Origin: Paenibacillus tepidiphilus
Lineage (GTDB): Bacteria; Bacillota; Bacilli; Paenibacillales; Paenibacillaceae
Direction: 5' to 3'
Length of the DNA: 64,000 bases
Assembly: GCF_008635795.1 (NCBI RefSeq)
Contig: NZ_VWRQ01000013.1
Location: 1-64,000, forward strand
This document shows positions 1 to 7,864 of the stretch, one piece after another; the stretch's first letter is position 1; each line of letters starts with the position of its first letter. The notes beneath the pieces are model-generated. The model was not told the DNA's origin and ran no database searches. It worked only from the letters and a program-made list of their open reading frames with translations. A program made the position numbers and the translations under genes.

Positions 1-372
<372 letters not shown>

Positions 373-379
373 AGGTATT

Positions 380-390
380 GAAAGAGCAAT
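380..390 (-). promoter_or_regulatory. boxA-like antitermination element of the rRNA leader
   Basis: On the minus strand the leader reads TTGCTCTTTCA just before the mature 16S 5' end, close to the bacterial boxA consensus TGCTCTTTA. It probably recruits the Nus antitermination complex. Called by motif and position. Confidence 0.55.
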
Positions 391-523
391 AGCTCATTTT
401 GAAACTGACGAGAATAAATTCTCAATTTGGAATCACCGAAGTGATTTCCGATACTCACTCGTTGTTCAGTTTTCAAAGATCAACCGTCGCTTCAGTTATT
501 AACTCGTCATCAGCAACTTTTAT

Positions 524-552
524 AATATACCACGTTACAGAACTTAATGCAA
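524..552 (-). promoter_or_regulatory. rrn promoter P2 (proximal)
   Basis: Minus-strand TTGCAT (547-552) and TATATT (524-529) are separated by 17 bp, about 150 bp upstream of the 16S 5' end. This fits a vegetative sigma-factor rRNA promoter. Confidence 0.7.
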
Positions 553-620
553 GCTTTTTTTGAAATGTTATATTCGGCATTTCATATTCAGCTGTCATCG
601 CGTTCCAACAACGCTTACCT

Positions 621-650
621 ATAATACCTCAGATCCTATTCAAAAAGCAA
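621..650 (-). promoter_or_regulatory. rrn promoter P1 (distal)
   Basis: Minus-strand TTGCTT (645-650) and TATTAT (621-626) have an 18-bp spacer. With the element at 524-552 this gives the tandem-promoter arrangement common in rRNA operons of Bacillales. The rest of 373-660 is AT-rich leader with no gene. Confidence 0.55.
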
Positions 651-660
651 CCCCCTCTCA

Positions 661-696
661 TAAATAAAATAACCCGCTTAATAATTAAGCGGGTTA
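661..696 (-). terminator. Intrinsic terminator of the transglutaminase gene
   Basis: A perfect 10-bp stem (TAACCCGCTT with AAGCGGGTTA) is followed on the minus strand by a T-rich tract (TTTTATTTA). It lies 22 bp after the stop codon of the gene at 718. Confidence 0.85.
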
Positions 697-717
697 CCTC
701 GGAATCCATACTGCGTA

Positions 718-1521
718 TTAATAGTACTTGACTGCTGTATATTTAGTTGAAGATTTTGCAATATCAGTTGTCTTGGCTCCCTTGCCCAGCCCTGCGTCTA
801 CGGTAGTATCAATCGTTACCCACTTGCCGTTCAGCAGAACTTCATTCCAGGCATGATACGTATCAACATAGCTGGTATTCCCCATTACAAGCTTGGTTGG
901 AATGCCTTCGCTGCGCAGCATCGTTGCGAACAGGGAAGCATAATCGTAGCAGATCCCCTTCTTGGTAGCGAGCGTACTGTTGTTGTTAGGGATATAATCA
1001 CCGGCCACATTAGCAGCCAATGTGTAATCGTATTTAATGTTGGTAACAATGTAATTATAGATTGCTTTCACTTTGGCTTCATCTGTAGTCAGGCCTGTAG
1101 TCAACTGATCGGCTTTCAATACAGCTTTATCGGAAGAGTTCCAGCTTACATTCTGAACCGAGCTTAAGTATACGGCATTGGTATTGCTCAGGCTAAGATC
1201 GATTGTCTCGGAGGTAACCACTTTGTATTTGTTGCCGGTGGTGTTCTCCAGCACGGAAACCTTGTAAGAACCATTACCTTGTTGCAGCGGGAACGTCTCG
1301 GTCTTCTTGGACGCATACAGATTGTAAGTATAGCTGCTGCTGCCCTTGGTGATCATGACTTTGATACGCTTGTCCTTCGGAACTGCATAAGAAACCGAGA
1401 CAACACCTTGGTCCAGTTTCGATGTATTAAGCCATTCTGTATCAGCATATGCTGTTCCAGCCTGGAGGGACGAAGTAACAACAATGAACAATGTAGCCAA
1501 CATGAAATATAATTTTTTCAT
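718..1521 (-). CDS. Secreted transglutaminase-like domain protein under c-di-GMP riboswitch control
   Basis: 267 aa. Residues 1-26 form a Sec signal peptide ending AYA. Residues 27-110 look like a beta-rich domain, and 140-245 form a transglutaminase/protease-like core with the expected triad Cys191 (KGICYDY), His223 (YHAWNEV) and Asp238 (VTIDTT). A role in processing or cross-linking surface proteins is inferred; the substrate is unknown. The reading frame extends 50 codons upstream, but the start is placed at the ATG at 1521 because it has a good GAAAGGAG site and a signal peptide begins there, and because the upstream codons lie inside riboswitch RNA. The gene is followed by its own terminator. 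Two c-di-GMP-I aptamers precede it, so expression should follow c-di-GMP level. Confidence 0.85.
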   Translation of the reverse strand: MKKLYFMLATLFIVVTSSLQAGTAYADTEWLNTSKLDQGVVSVSYAVPKDKRIKVMITKGSSSYTYNLYASKKTETFPLQQGNGSYKVSVLENTTGNKYKVVTSETIDLSLSNTNAVYLSSVQNVSWNSSDKAVLKADQLTTGLTTDEAKVKAIYNYIVTNIKYDYTLAANVAGDYIPNNNSTLATKKGICYDYASLFATMLRSEGIPTKLVMGNTSYVDTYHAWNEVLLNGKWVTIDTTVDAGLGKGAKTTDIAKSSTKYTAVKYY

Positions 1522-1536
1522 GGATAAAACTCCTTT

Positions 1537-1616
1537 CGGTAGCTGGCTGCCATCCGTGACGGGAAGGCCCTGTAGCTTTGCGTCCCTACCTTTCGGTAGG
1601 TTTGCCGTTATCGTGC
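1537..1616 (-). promoter_or_regulatory. Cyclic-di-GMP-I (GEMM) riboswitch, gene-proximal copy
   Basis: The minus strand shows the core blocks GGCAAACC, a GAAA tetraloop hairpin, GGGACGCAAAGC, and a 3' GGCAGCC...CTACCG tetraloop-receptor side. The base before CAAACC is G (the G20 equivalent), which in this family marks c-di-GMP rather than cGAMP ligands. The aptamer's 3' strand directly abuts the GAAAGGAG ribosome binding site (1530-1537), so ligand binding could affect translation initiation. Confidence 0.9.
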
Positions 1617-1691
1617 AAGCTTTATCGGTCTTGCTTAATAGATTAATAGAAATTCCGACAGAAACGAACAAACAAAAAAAGCCTCTTCATT

Positions 1692-1772
1692 CGGTAGCTG
1701 GCTGCCATCCATCACGGGAAGGCCCTGTAGCTTTGCGTCCCTACCTTTCGATAGGTTTGCCGTTTATCGTGT
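1692..1772 (-). promoter_or_regulatory. Cyclic-di-GMP-I (GEMM) riboswitch, promoter-proximal copy
   Basis: A near duplicate of the aptamer at 1537-1616, with the same core blocks and the same G before CAAACC. It is followed on the minus strand by GGCTTTTTTTG (about 1672-1682), which could end a short hairpin made with the aptamer's 3' strand and act as a transcription-attenuation platform. The stem I can draw is only about 4 bp, so that mechanism is uncertain. The 75-bp spacer between the two aptamers holds no gene. Confidence 0.9.
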
Positions 1773-1789
1773 TTAGCTTTTCTAGTTAT

Positions 1790-1817
1790 ATAGTATCATA
1801 GATAGGCATAGATTCAA
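1790..1817 (-). promoter_or_regulatory. Promoter for the riboswitch-transglutaminase transcript
   Basis: Minus-strand TTGAAT (1812-1817) and TACTAT (1790-1795) have a 16-bp spacer, about 18 bp upstream of the first aptamer. Confidence 0.5.
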
Positions 1818-1842
1818 GGCCTAAATCCGAAGATTTAGGCCT
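1817..1842. terminator. Strong hairpin after the sortase gene
   Basis: An 11-bp perfect inverted repeat (AGGCCTAAATC / GATTTAGGCCT) with a 4-nt loop lies 58 bp after the sortase stop codon. Neither side has a strong U tract, so it may be a weak terminator or an mRNA 3' stabilising hairpin separating the sortase operon from the riboswitch gene. Confidence 0.5.
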
Positions 1843-1900
1843 ATTTCCATGTAAATTATTAAAATTTTTAAATAAATACGCAGATTTTTGTCGTTTCCCT

Positions 1901-2566
1901 CTATTTATTGGATAATTTAGCGTGAATAATCAGGCGATGTGTCGGATCGATGAGCGGATCACAAGTAATAAGCGTCAGAATCCGGTCCTCGCCATTGCCG
2001 TTCAGCACAGACACATCCGTAGGCTCCACAATGGAAATATCATATACTTCGTAGTCAAATTGCGTTTCCGCCGTCTTTACTGAGACTTTGTCTCCGATCT
2101 TCATCTCACCCAGCCTGTTAAAGAGCCGGCCCGCCGTTCTCGACCGGTGCGCTGCTATGGCCGCATTACCTACCCCGCCCAGTGGCGCAGTCTCCTTCAT
2201 ATGGGCCGCCGCATGCTTCATATTGGCTTTGGTGGCCCCTTCGAGAATCGGCAGCTTCACATCAATGCTCTCAATAGATATAATTCCTATAACCTTGCCC
2301 CCGAGTTTGACCTCGCTTTTGTCCCCGCCTTCGGCCGGAACAGCAGATTCCTCTTCCTCCGCCTCCTCGGCCAGCAGCTCCGTTACTTCCGCATACGGCT
2401 TGGCCAGCTCAGGCGAAGACGAAGAGGAAGGGGCCATGGAACTGTATGCCGCTTCGGCTTCCTGCAGCAGCTTCTCCTGCTGACGGTCGTTGTACCACTC
2501 GCTTGCCTTGGGGTACAGCATCACCAGCACTCCGGCCAGAATGATCAAATAAGCGAATTTGCGCAT
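1901..2566 (-). CDS. Class D-like sortase
   Basis: 221 aa. One N-terminal signal-anchor helix (about 4-18) is followed by a Ser/Glu-rich linker (about 40-85) and a sortase domain (about 90-220). Catalytic residues are visible: His140 (AAHRS), Cys202 (LITCDP) and Arg211 (THRLIIH). Sortases cleave an LPXTG-like signal and join surface proteins to a peptide acceptor. No LPXTG substrate is encoded in this window. It is the last gene of a run with three glycosyltransferases and GtrA (45-bp gap to gtrA), which suggests that protein anchoring and glycosylation are co-expressed. Class D is assigned from the TLITC-type active site and gene size, with moderate certainty. Confidence 0.88.
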   Translation of the reverse strand: MRKFAYLIILAGVLVMLYPKASEWYNDRQQEKLLQEAEAAYSSMAPSSSSSPELAKPYAEVTELLAEEAEEEESAVPAEGGDKSEVKLGGKVIGIISIESIDVKLPILEGATKANMKHAAAHMKETAPLGGVGNAAIAAHRSRTAGRLFNRLGEMKIGDKVSVKTAETQFDYEVYDISIVEPTDVSVLNGNGEDRILTLITCDPLIDPTHRLIIHAKLSNK

Positions 2567-2611
2567 AGCTCCTGCCTCCCATCAGTTAGAATAAAGGCCG
2601 GCAATTAAAGC

Positions 2612-3022
2612 TCAGAATACCCATTTGCGGCTGCCAAAGAAATTAATGACGACAGTAATGCCGGTAACCAGCACTTTAGCCGCAAGCACATGCAGCCCGA
2701 GCACACCGGTGAACAGATCTATCAGCAGCACCGAAATACCCAGCACTATCAAATTGAGGACAATAAACTTAAGCAGCTGCATCCGGTCAAAGCCATCCTT
2801 CGAGCCCCGTCCCCGATCCTTAAAGGTTACCCTCTTGTTCCAAAAAAAGCTGTTGGCCGTGCCGGCGCTGTACGAAAGAATCTGCGCCGGCGTATTCATC
2901 ATTCCCAGCGTGTGCAGCAGCGTAAACACCGCAAAATCAATCAGCGTATTGAGCAGTCCCACAGCATTAAACTTTAGAAACTGTACAATTCCGGCACGCC
3001 GTCCATTCCCGCTATCTGACAT
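2612..3022 (-). CDS. GtrA-family four-helix membrane protein
   Basis: 136 aa with four predicted membrane helices and the family pattern FLKFNAVGLLNTLIDFAVF at the start and NFFGSRKWVF at the end. GtrA-like proteins are thought to help flip or present polyprenyl-phosphate sugars made by a GtrB-type enzyme, and the gene upstream is exactly such an enzyme. The start is taken as the ATG at 3022, preceded by GAGAGGCGCAGG, giving an 11-bp overlap with the upstream gene; a GTG at 3043 is an alternative. Translational coupling is likely. Confidence 0.85.
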   Translation of the reverse strand: MSDSGNGRRAGIVQFLKFNAVGLLNTLIDFAVFTLLHTLGMMNTPAQILSYSAGTANSFFWNKRVTFKDRGRGSKDGFDRMQLLKFIVLNLIVLGISVLLIDLFTGVLGLHVLAAKVLVTGITVVINFFGSRKWVF

Positions 3023-3995
3023 TATCCTGCGCCTCTCGTTCACCCTTATGGTCCGTATACTCTCCAGGGTAACCTTTCACTTCACGCACAATATATAACG
3101 GCCGGTCCTTCGATTCATCGTAGATCCGTCCGATATATTCGCCGATGACCCCGAGCAGCATCAGGGTAATGCCGTTGAACAGGAGATTTACGCCCACGAT
3201 GGAGGTCCAGCCGGGAACATTCCAGGAAGTGAAGAACTTCTGGAATATAATCAGGAACAGGTACAGGAAGCTGAAGAAGCTCAGAAAGAACCCGACATAT
3301 GAAGCAATCTTGAGCGGTTTATGCGAAAAAGAGGTGATGCCGTCCAGGGCGAACCGGATCATTTTCTTCAGCGGATATTTCGTTTCACCGGCAAAGCGTT
3401 CCTCCCGCACATATTCGACGCTCGTCTGCCGGAACCCGACCCAGCTCACCAGGCCCCGCACATACCGGTTCTTCTCTTTGAGTCCGCGCAGCACATCGCA
3501 TACTTTGCGGTCGATCAGCCGGAAATCCCCGGTATCGGTCGGGATATCGACACTGGTCATATTGCGGAGCAGGCGGTAGAAGAGTTTGGCGGTTGTTTTC
3601 TTAAACAGCGTTTCCCCGTGCCGCTTTAACCGCTTGGCGTAGACGACCTCATAGCCCTGCTTCCACTTGTCGATCATCTGCAGGATAACCTCGGGCGGGT
3701 CCTGCAGGTCGGCATCAATAACAATAACCGCGTCCCCTTGGGCATAATCCATGCCGGCCGTAATCGCCACCTGATGCCCGAAATTGCGGGAGAAATCCAC
3801 CAGCTTGACATGCTCGTCGGCACTGCAGATCTCCCGCATGATCTCAGCCGTACGGTCCCGGCTGCCGTCGTTGACAAAGACCAGCTCATACGTATCGCCG
3901 CATCCGTCCATCACACTCCGGAGCCGCTGATACGTATGCCGGATCACTTCCTCCTCATTAAACATGGGGACCACTACACTGTATCTGGCTTTCAC
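3012..3995 (-). CDS. GtrB/DPM1-like polyprenyl-phosphate glycosyltransferase (GT2)
   Basis: 327 aa. The N-terminal GT-A fold (about 5-230) carries VVVPMFNEEE, the nucleotide-binding FVNDGSRD and the metal/donor motif DADLQDPPE. Two C-terminal membrane helices (about 235-300) anchor it. It is expected to transfer a sugar from a nucleotide donor to undecaprenyl phosphate at the inner face of the membrane. The lipid-linked sugar would serve the GT-C enzymes encoded upstream after GtrA-assisted translocation. It starts with GTG, preceded by AGGAGG at 9 bp. It lies 29 bp after the 1271-aa gene in one operon. Confidence 0.9.
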   Translation of the reverse strand: MKARYSVVVPMFNEEEVIRHTYQRLRSVMDGCGDTYELVFVNDGSRDRTAEIMREICSADEHVKLVDFSRNFGHQVAITAGMDYAQGDAVIVIDADLQDPPEVILQMIDKWKQGYEVVYAKRLKRHGETLFKKTTAKLFYRLLRNMTSVDIPTDTGDFRLIDRKVCDVLRGLKEKNRYVRGLVSWVGFRQTSVEYVREERFAGETKYPLKKMIRFALDGITSFSHKPLKIASYVGFFLSFFSFLYLFLIIFQKFFTSWNVPGWTSIVGVNLLFNGITLMLLGVIGEYIGRIYDESKDRPLYIVREVKGYPGEYTDHKGEREAQDNVR

Positions 3996-4024
3996 CCTCG
4001 GTTCCTCCTAATTCCGCGGCTCCC

Positions 4025-7000
4025 CTAGAATACCCAGGACGGGAACCAGCGTAAGATATCCGTTACATAGCCCCTGTTAACCTCCATGCCCGAAAGCACA
4101 GGGTAGAACATAATGAACAGAACGGCAGCCACAGCCACGTAGGTATAGCGGACATATTTCATCTCGGCGAATCTGTCCTCCAGCAGCTTCATGATATATA
4201 CAATAGCAAGAATCATAAACGGCACCATGGCAAAATAATGGTAAAGGAACGTTTCGCGCGGCACCAGCATCCACGGCACATACTGTGAGAAGAAGCCGAT
4301 CCAGAGCATATACAGGTTCTTCTCCCTGCGCTTAATAATAAGCCATAGCGCTGCCAGCATCGCAAAGATTCCTGTCCACCAGATCAGCGGATTGCCGATG
4401 GTCACGATACTGCTGACCCGCCCATCGGGCAGGCCTTCACCGCCGCTGTAGAACCAGACCGGACGCTTCATAAACGGCCACTCCCACCAGGAGGAAGCGA
4501 ACGGATGGGTCGCCACAAGCTGGCTGTGGTAGTTGTACATATTCTTCTGGGCATCAATGAGTCCTTTAAAGGTGTAGCCCTCGGCTGTAACCGACAACAC
4601 CGGGATAAAGGACAACGCATAGACTACCGCAGGAATAACCACAAAGAAGCCTACACAGCTCACCAAGGTAATGATGGTATTCTTCCAGAAACGGTCTGCC
4701 TTGCGTAACCCAACTTTGAGGTCGGCGTCCCCGTTGCCTTCGGCCAGTACCCGCCCCGCCGCCTTGTACTCCCTGTAGCGCTCGAAGAGTGACAGGAACA
4801 GCATAATCGCAAGTCCTGCGCCCCCGTACAGCACAATCCACTTGGAGGCGACGCCGATGCCGAAGAACAGGCCGGACCAGAAGAGCGGCAGCAGGGTCTT
4901 GCGCAGCGGCTCGCGGTAGAAGTTCATAGTGACATATCGCTGCATGAAATAGAACATTAACATAATGAAGAATACGCCGTAAACGTCGATGGTAGCAATC
5001 CGCGTCTGGGTGAAATGCATGAAATCCAGCGCGAACAGTCCGGCCGCAAGTGCGGCGTACAGCGTCTTATGGAAGAGCCTCTTGCCCATCATATAAATCA
5101 GCGGCAGCATCGCGACTCCAAACAGCGTGCCTATAATACGCCAGCCGAACGGATTGACACCGAACAGCTCCATACCGACCGAGATCAGCACCTTGCCGAG
5201 CGGCGGGTGGGTATTCTCGTAGGCAACGATACCATGGGCATGTTCATATGCGGTCCGGGCGTGATAAATCTCATCAAAATAAGTACTGTTCATGAACCCG
5301 GCATATTCCGGAATAATCGACTGTTCATCGAACAGATTGGCAGGCGAGCCCTCCTGGGCCGTCCCGGTTTCCGGGGTAACGGCAGCTACCGGCAGCGGCG
5401 TCCGTCCGCCGCCCTGCTCGTAGAACGCCATCTCATGCAGGATGAAGCCCGGCGTTCCCACCGTCAGCTTGACGTATCTTGCCGGTACGTTCAGCTGCTG
5501 GCTTTTCCAGATCAACACGTTGCCGACTTCTTCGTTCACATCGAGCGGACTACCCCAGGCATCCGGTGTCTGGCTGAACTCCAGCTTGAATTTGCCGGTC
5601 CCGACGCCTCCAAAAATATTTACCCGCTCCAGCTGCCTGCTCTGTCCCAGATCCACAACAAAGCTGTCGCCGGCGGCGGCAGGGCGCCAGATGGTTTCCG
5701 GGGATTTGGTGGAGCCCAGATTCGTTAAGGCCAGCGCGGCATATACGGCGGTAATCGCCAGCATGATGATCCAGTCCCTGCGGGTAAGCAGGCGTTTCTT
5801 CGATTTCCCCGCAGCTGCCGCCAGCGGGCGCAGCCCCTCAACCAGCTGCAGATCAGCAGCGGATTTATCGGCCGCCGTCTGGGGCAGCGGAAGCCGCTTC
5901 ACATCACCCCGGATATACACAGCCAAACCTACGTACAGCATATAAGCAAGCAGCGCCAGATTGGCGATTGAGGTGACCAGCACAATCCCGTCGGAAGGCG
6001 GATTGCTGCCGGTGTTCAAGTACGCCAGGGTGTAGCCTACATTGATATACTGGGTGATGCTGAAGCCAAGGAACAAGGTCAGGAAACGCCGGTCCTTGCT
6101 CTCTATAAAAGCGAATAAGGCGAGAATCAGCGCCGGATAGATGTAACGTTCATGCATTTTGGTGCCCAGCACGAACATGATTACGATCAGGAGCATTCCG
6201 ATGAAATAGGATTTCGTCAGGTCCTTGCTGTCTTTCTTGAACGAAAAATGCGCAGCTGTCGCTACGGCGAACAGAATTGCGATAAAGCCCCAGGTCCGGT
6301 ACGGGATGCCCAGGAACATCAGATCCAGCGAGGACCACATCGGATCGGTCAGCGCGTACAGATTAAAAGCGTTGACGGTAGAATACGGATATGAGGAAAG
6401 CGTGTTGCGGTACAGATCAATTAAGCCGCCCAGCCCGCCGTTGTTCCAGAAGAATGGCGTGGCCAGCACGATAAAGATTCCAAGCCCGTACAACGCGCCA
6501 ACGGCAAGCTGCTTCCAGGCCCGCGCGTGATAGAAGGCAAACAGCAGCACCGGTGTAAAGATAAATGCCTGCGGTTTGATCAAAGCAGCCAGCGCGAAGA
6601 ATATCGCGGCCCGGACAAAAGCTTTGTCAGCAGCACCCGCAATGCTCAGCAGCAGGAACACAACAAAGAAGGAATCCGCCTGTCCCCAGGCCGCCGAATC
6701 CATCAGCACCGCCGGATTGAACAGGAAGAGCAGCGTAAGTCCGACGGCCATGCCGGAGCCAAGCTTTTTACGGCCGAAGCGGTAGATAAGTGCTCCCAAT
6801 ACCAGATCAGAGAGAATGGCCGGCAGCTTGAAGACCAGCGTCTCCCCGCCGGAGCCGTGGGCAAAGCCGAACAGATTCTTGATCAGGGTAAGCAAATACA
6901 GTATGTACAGGTACCCCGGCGGGTAATCGGCGAAATAGCCTTCCTCATAGAACTTGCCCGGACCCAGATCGACCAGACGCTGTCCCCAGGAAATGAAGGT

Positions 7001-7840
7001 ATTCATATCATTCTGGTAGCCCTGTGCAGTCAGCCCGATCCAGATACGGACAATCAAAGCGGCTCCAAAGATGACATATAACCATCTTGTGTAGATGACT
7101 TCCTCTTGCTTCAGCAGCCGGTCGCTGCGGAATGCCCGGGTAAGCATCCAGGCAAAGAACGCACTAAACAGCGCCGAGAAGAGCAGCAGCTTGGCCGGAG
7201 AGACCTTGTGCGGAACTTCGGTTGGCTCACTGCCACCGCCCGCCGCAGCTGCAGCATCCAGCGATATAGCGTTCACCCCGTCCGGAAGCGCCTCTACCCG
7301 CTCAACGGATAAATCGTCGAAATAAGCTTTGCCTTGAATCAGATTGGAGTAGCCGCCAAGCGCCACTCCGATGCCGGCTTCCTTCTGCTCCTTGCCGGCT
7401 TGGCCGTAGTACTCTACGTACTGCCAATCGCCGCCGGTATCGGCCACGGCGGGATATCCGCCCCCGACGCCTACCGGAAAGATGTTCGCGCCAAGACCTG
7501 AGCCTGCAGTATTGGCAACTTTAATGTACCCGGAAATTTTGTAGTACGCTTCCGGGTCCACGGCTACGGTCTGGACCCATTTCAAATGGTTCGGCTCCAG
7601 GTTCTCGATCACTGCCGCTTTGCTTCCGGAGTGCACCTCCTCGGACTGGACGGATAACAGGCCGGAATTCTCTCCGGCTATCCATTCATCCTTGGTCCAG
7701 CCAAGAGGGGCGCCGCTCTCCCCTTCTTCAAAGCCGGGATTCTGCAGCAAATTGCCGTCGGCAAACACGTTCGCCGCAGGAAGCATGAACAATAACAGGA
7801 TAATAGCGATGACAGCCAAACCTTGCGTTCTTTTGATCAT
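4025..7840 (-). CDS. Giant dual GT-C membrane glycosyltransferase with CBM-like and F5/8C-like domains (PMT family)
   Basis: 1271 aa. Order seen: signal peptide (1-27); a beta-rich carbohydrate-binding-like domain starting NLLQNPGFEEG (about 29-185); a multi-helix GT-C module (about 215-650) with NDMNTFISWG and DYPPGYLY; a discoidin-like domain (about 725-820); and a second GT-C module (about 850-1271) with the protein-O-mannosyltransferase signature FDEIYHARTAYE and ENTHPPLGK. GT-C enzymes use lipid-phosphate sugars outside the membrane. Two catalytic modules in one chain could add two sugars in sequence, or one could be a degenerate partner. The gene sits between another GT-C gene and a GtrB/GtrA pair. 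The start ATG has GAGGTTGG upstream. The acceptor is unknown; surface protein is an inference. Confidence 0.85.
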   Translation of the reverse strand: MIKRTQGLAVIAIILLLFMLPAANVFADGNLLQNPGFEEGESGAPLGWTKDEWIAGENSGLLSVQSEEVHSGSKAAVIENLEPNHLKWVQTVAVDPEAYYKISGYIKVANTAGSGLGANIFPVGVGGGYPAVADTGGDWQYVEYYGQAGKEQKEAGIGVALGGYSNLIQGKAYFDDLSVERVEALPDGVNAISLDAAAAAGGGSEPTEVPHKVSPAKLLLFSALFSAFFAWMLTRAFRSDRLLKQEEVIYTRWLYVIFGAALIVRIWIGLTAQGYQNDMNTFISWGQRLVDLGPGKFYEEGYFADYPPGYLYILYLLTLIKNLFGFAHGSGGETLVFKLPAILSDLVLGALIYRFGRKKLGSGMAVGLTLLFLFNPAVLMDSAAWGQADSFFVVFLLLSIAGAADKAFVRAAIFFALAALIKPQAFIFTPVLLFAFYHARAWKQLAVGALYGLGIFIVLATPFFWNNGGLGGLIDLYRNTLSSYPYSTVNAFNLYALTDPMWSSLDLMFLGIPYRTWGFIAILFAVATAAHFSFKKDSKDLTKSYFIGMLLIVIMFVLGTKMHERYIYPALILALFAFIESKDRRFLTLFLGFSITQYINVGYTLAYLNTGSNPPSDGIVLVTSIANLALLAYMLYVGLAVYIRGDVKRLPLPQTAADKSAADLQLVEGLRPLAAAAGKSKKRLLTRRDWIIMLAITAVYAALALTNLGSTKSPETIWRPAAAGDSFVVDLGQSRQLERVNIFGGVGTGKFKLEFSQTPDAWGSPLDVNEEVGNVLIWKSQQLNVPARYVKLTVGTPGFILHEMAFYEQGGGRTPLPVAAVTPETGTAQEGSPANLFDEQSIIPEYAGFMNSTYFDEIYHARTAYEHAHGIVAYENTHPPLGKVLISVGMELFGVNPFGWRIIGTLFGVAMLPLIYMMGKRLFHKTLYAALAAGLFALDFMHFTQTRIATIDVYGVFFIMLMFYFMQRYVTMNFYREPLRKTLLPLFWSGLFFGIGVASKWIVLYGGAGLAIMLFLSLFERYREYKAAGRVLAEGNGDADLKVGLRKADRFWKNTIITLVSCVGFFVVIPAVVYALSFIPVLSVTAEGYTFKGLIDAQKNMYNYHSQLVATHPFASSWWEWPFMKRPVWFYSGGEGLPDGRVSSIVTIGNPLIWWTGIFAMLAALWLIIKRREKNLYMLWIGFFSQYVPWMLVPRETFLYHYFAMVPFMILAIVYIMKLLEDRFAEMKYVRYTYVAVAAVLFIMFYPVLSGMEVNRGYVTDILRWFPSWVF

Positions 7841-7864
7841 TGTTCCAACCTCACCTCGTCAATG

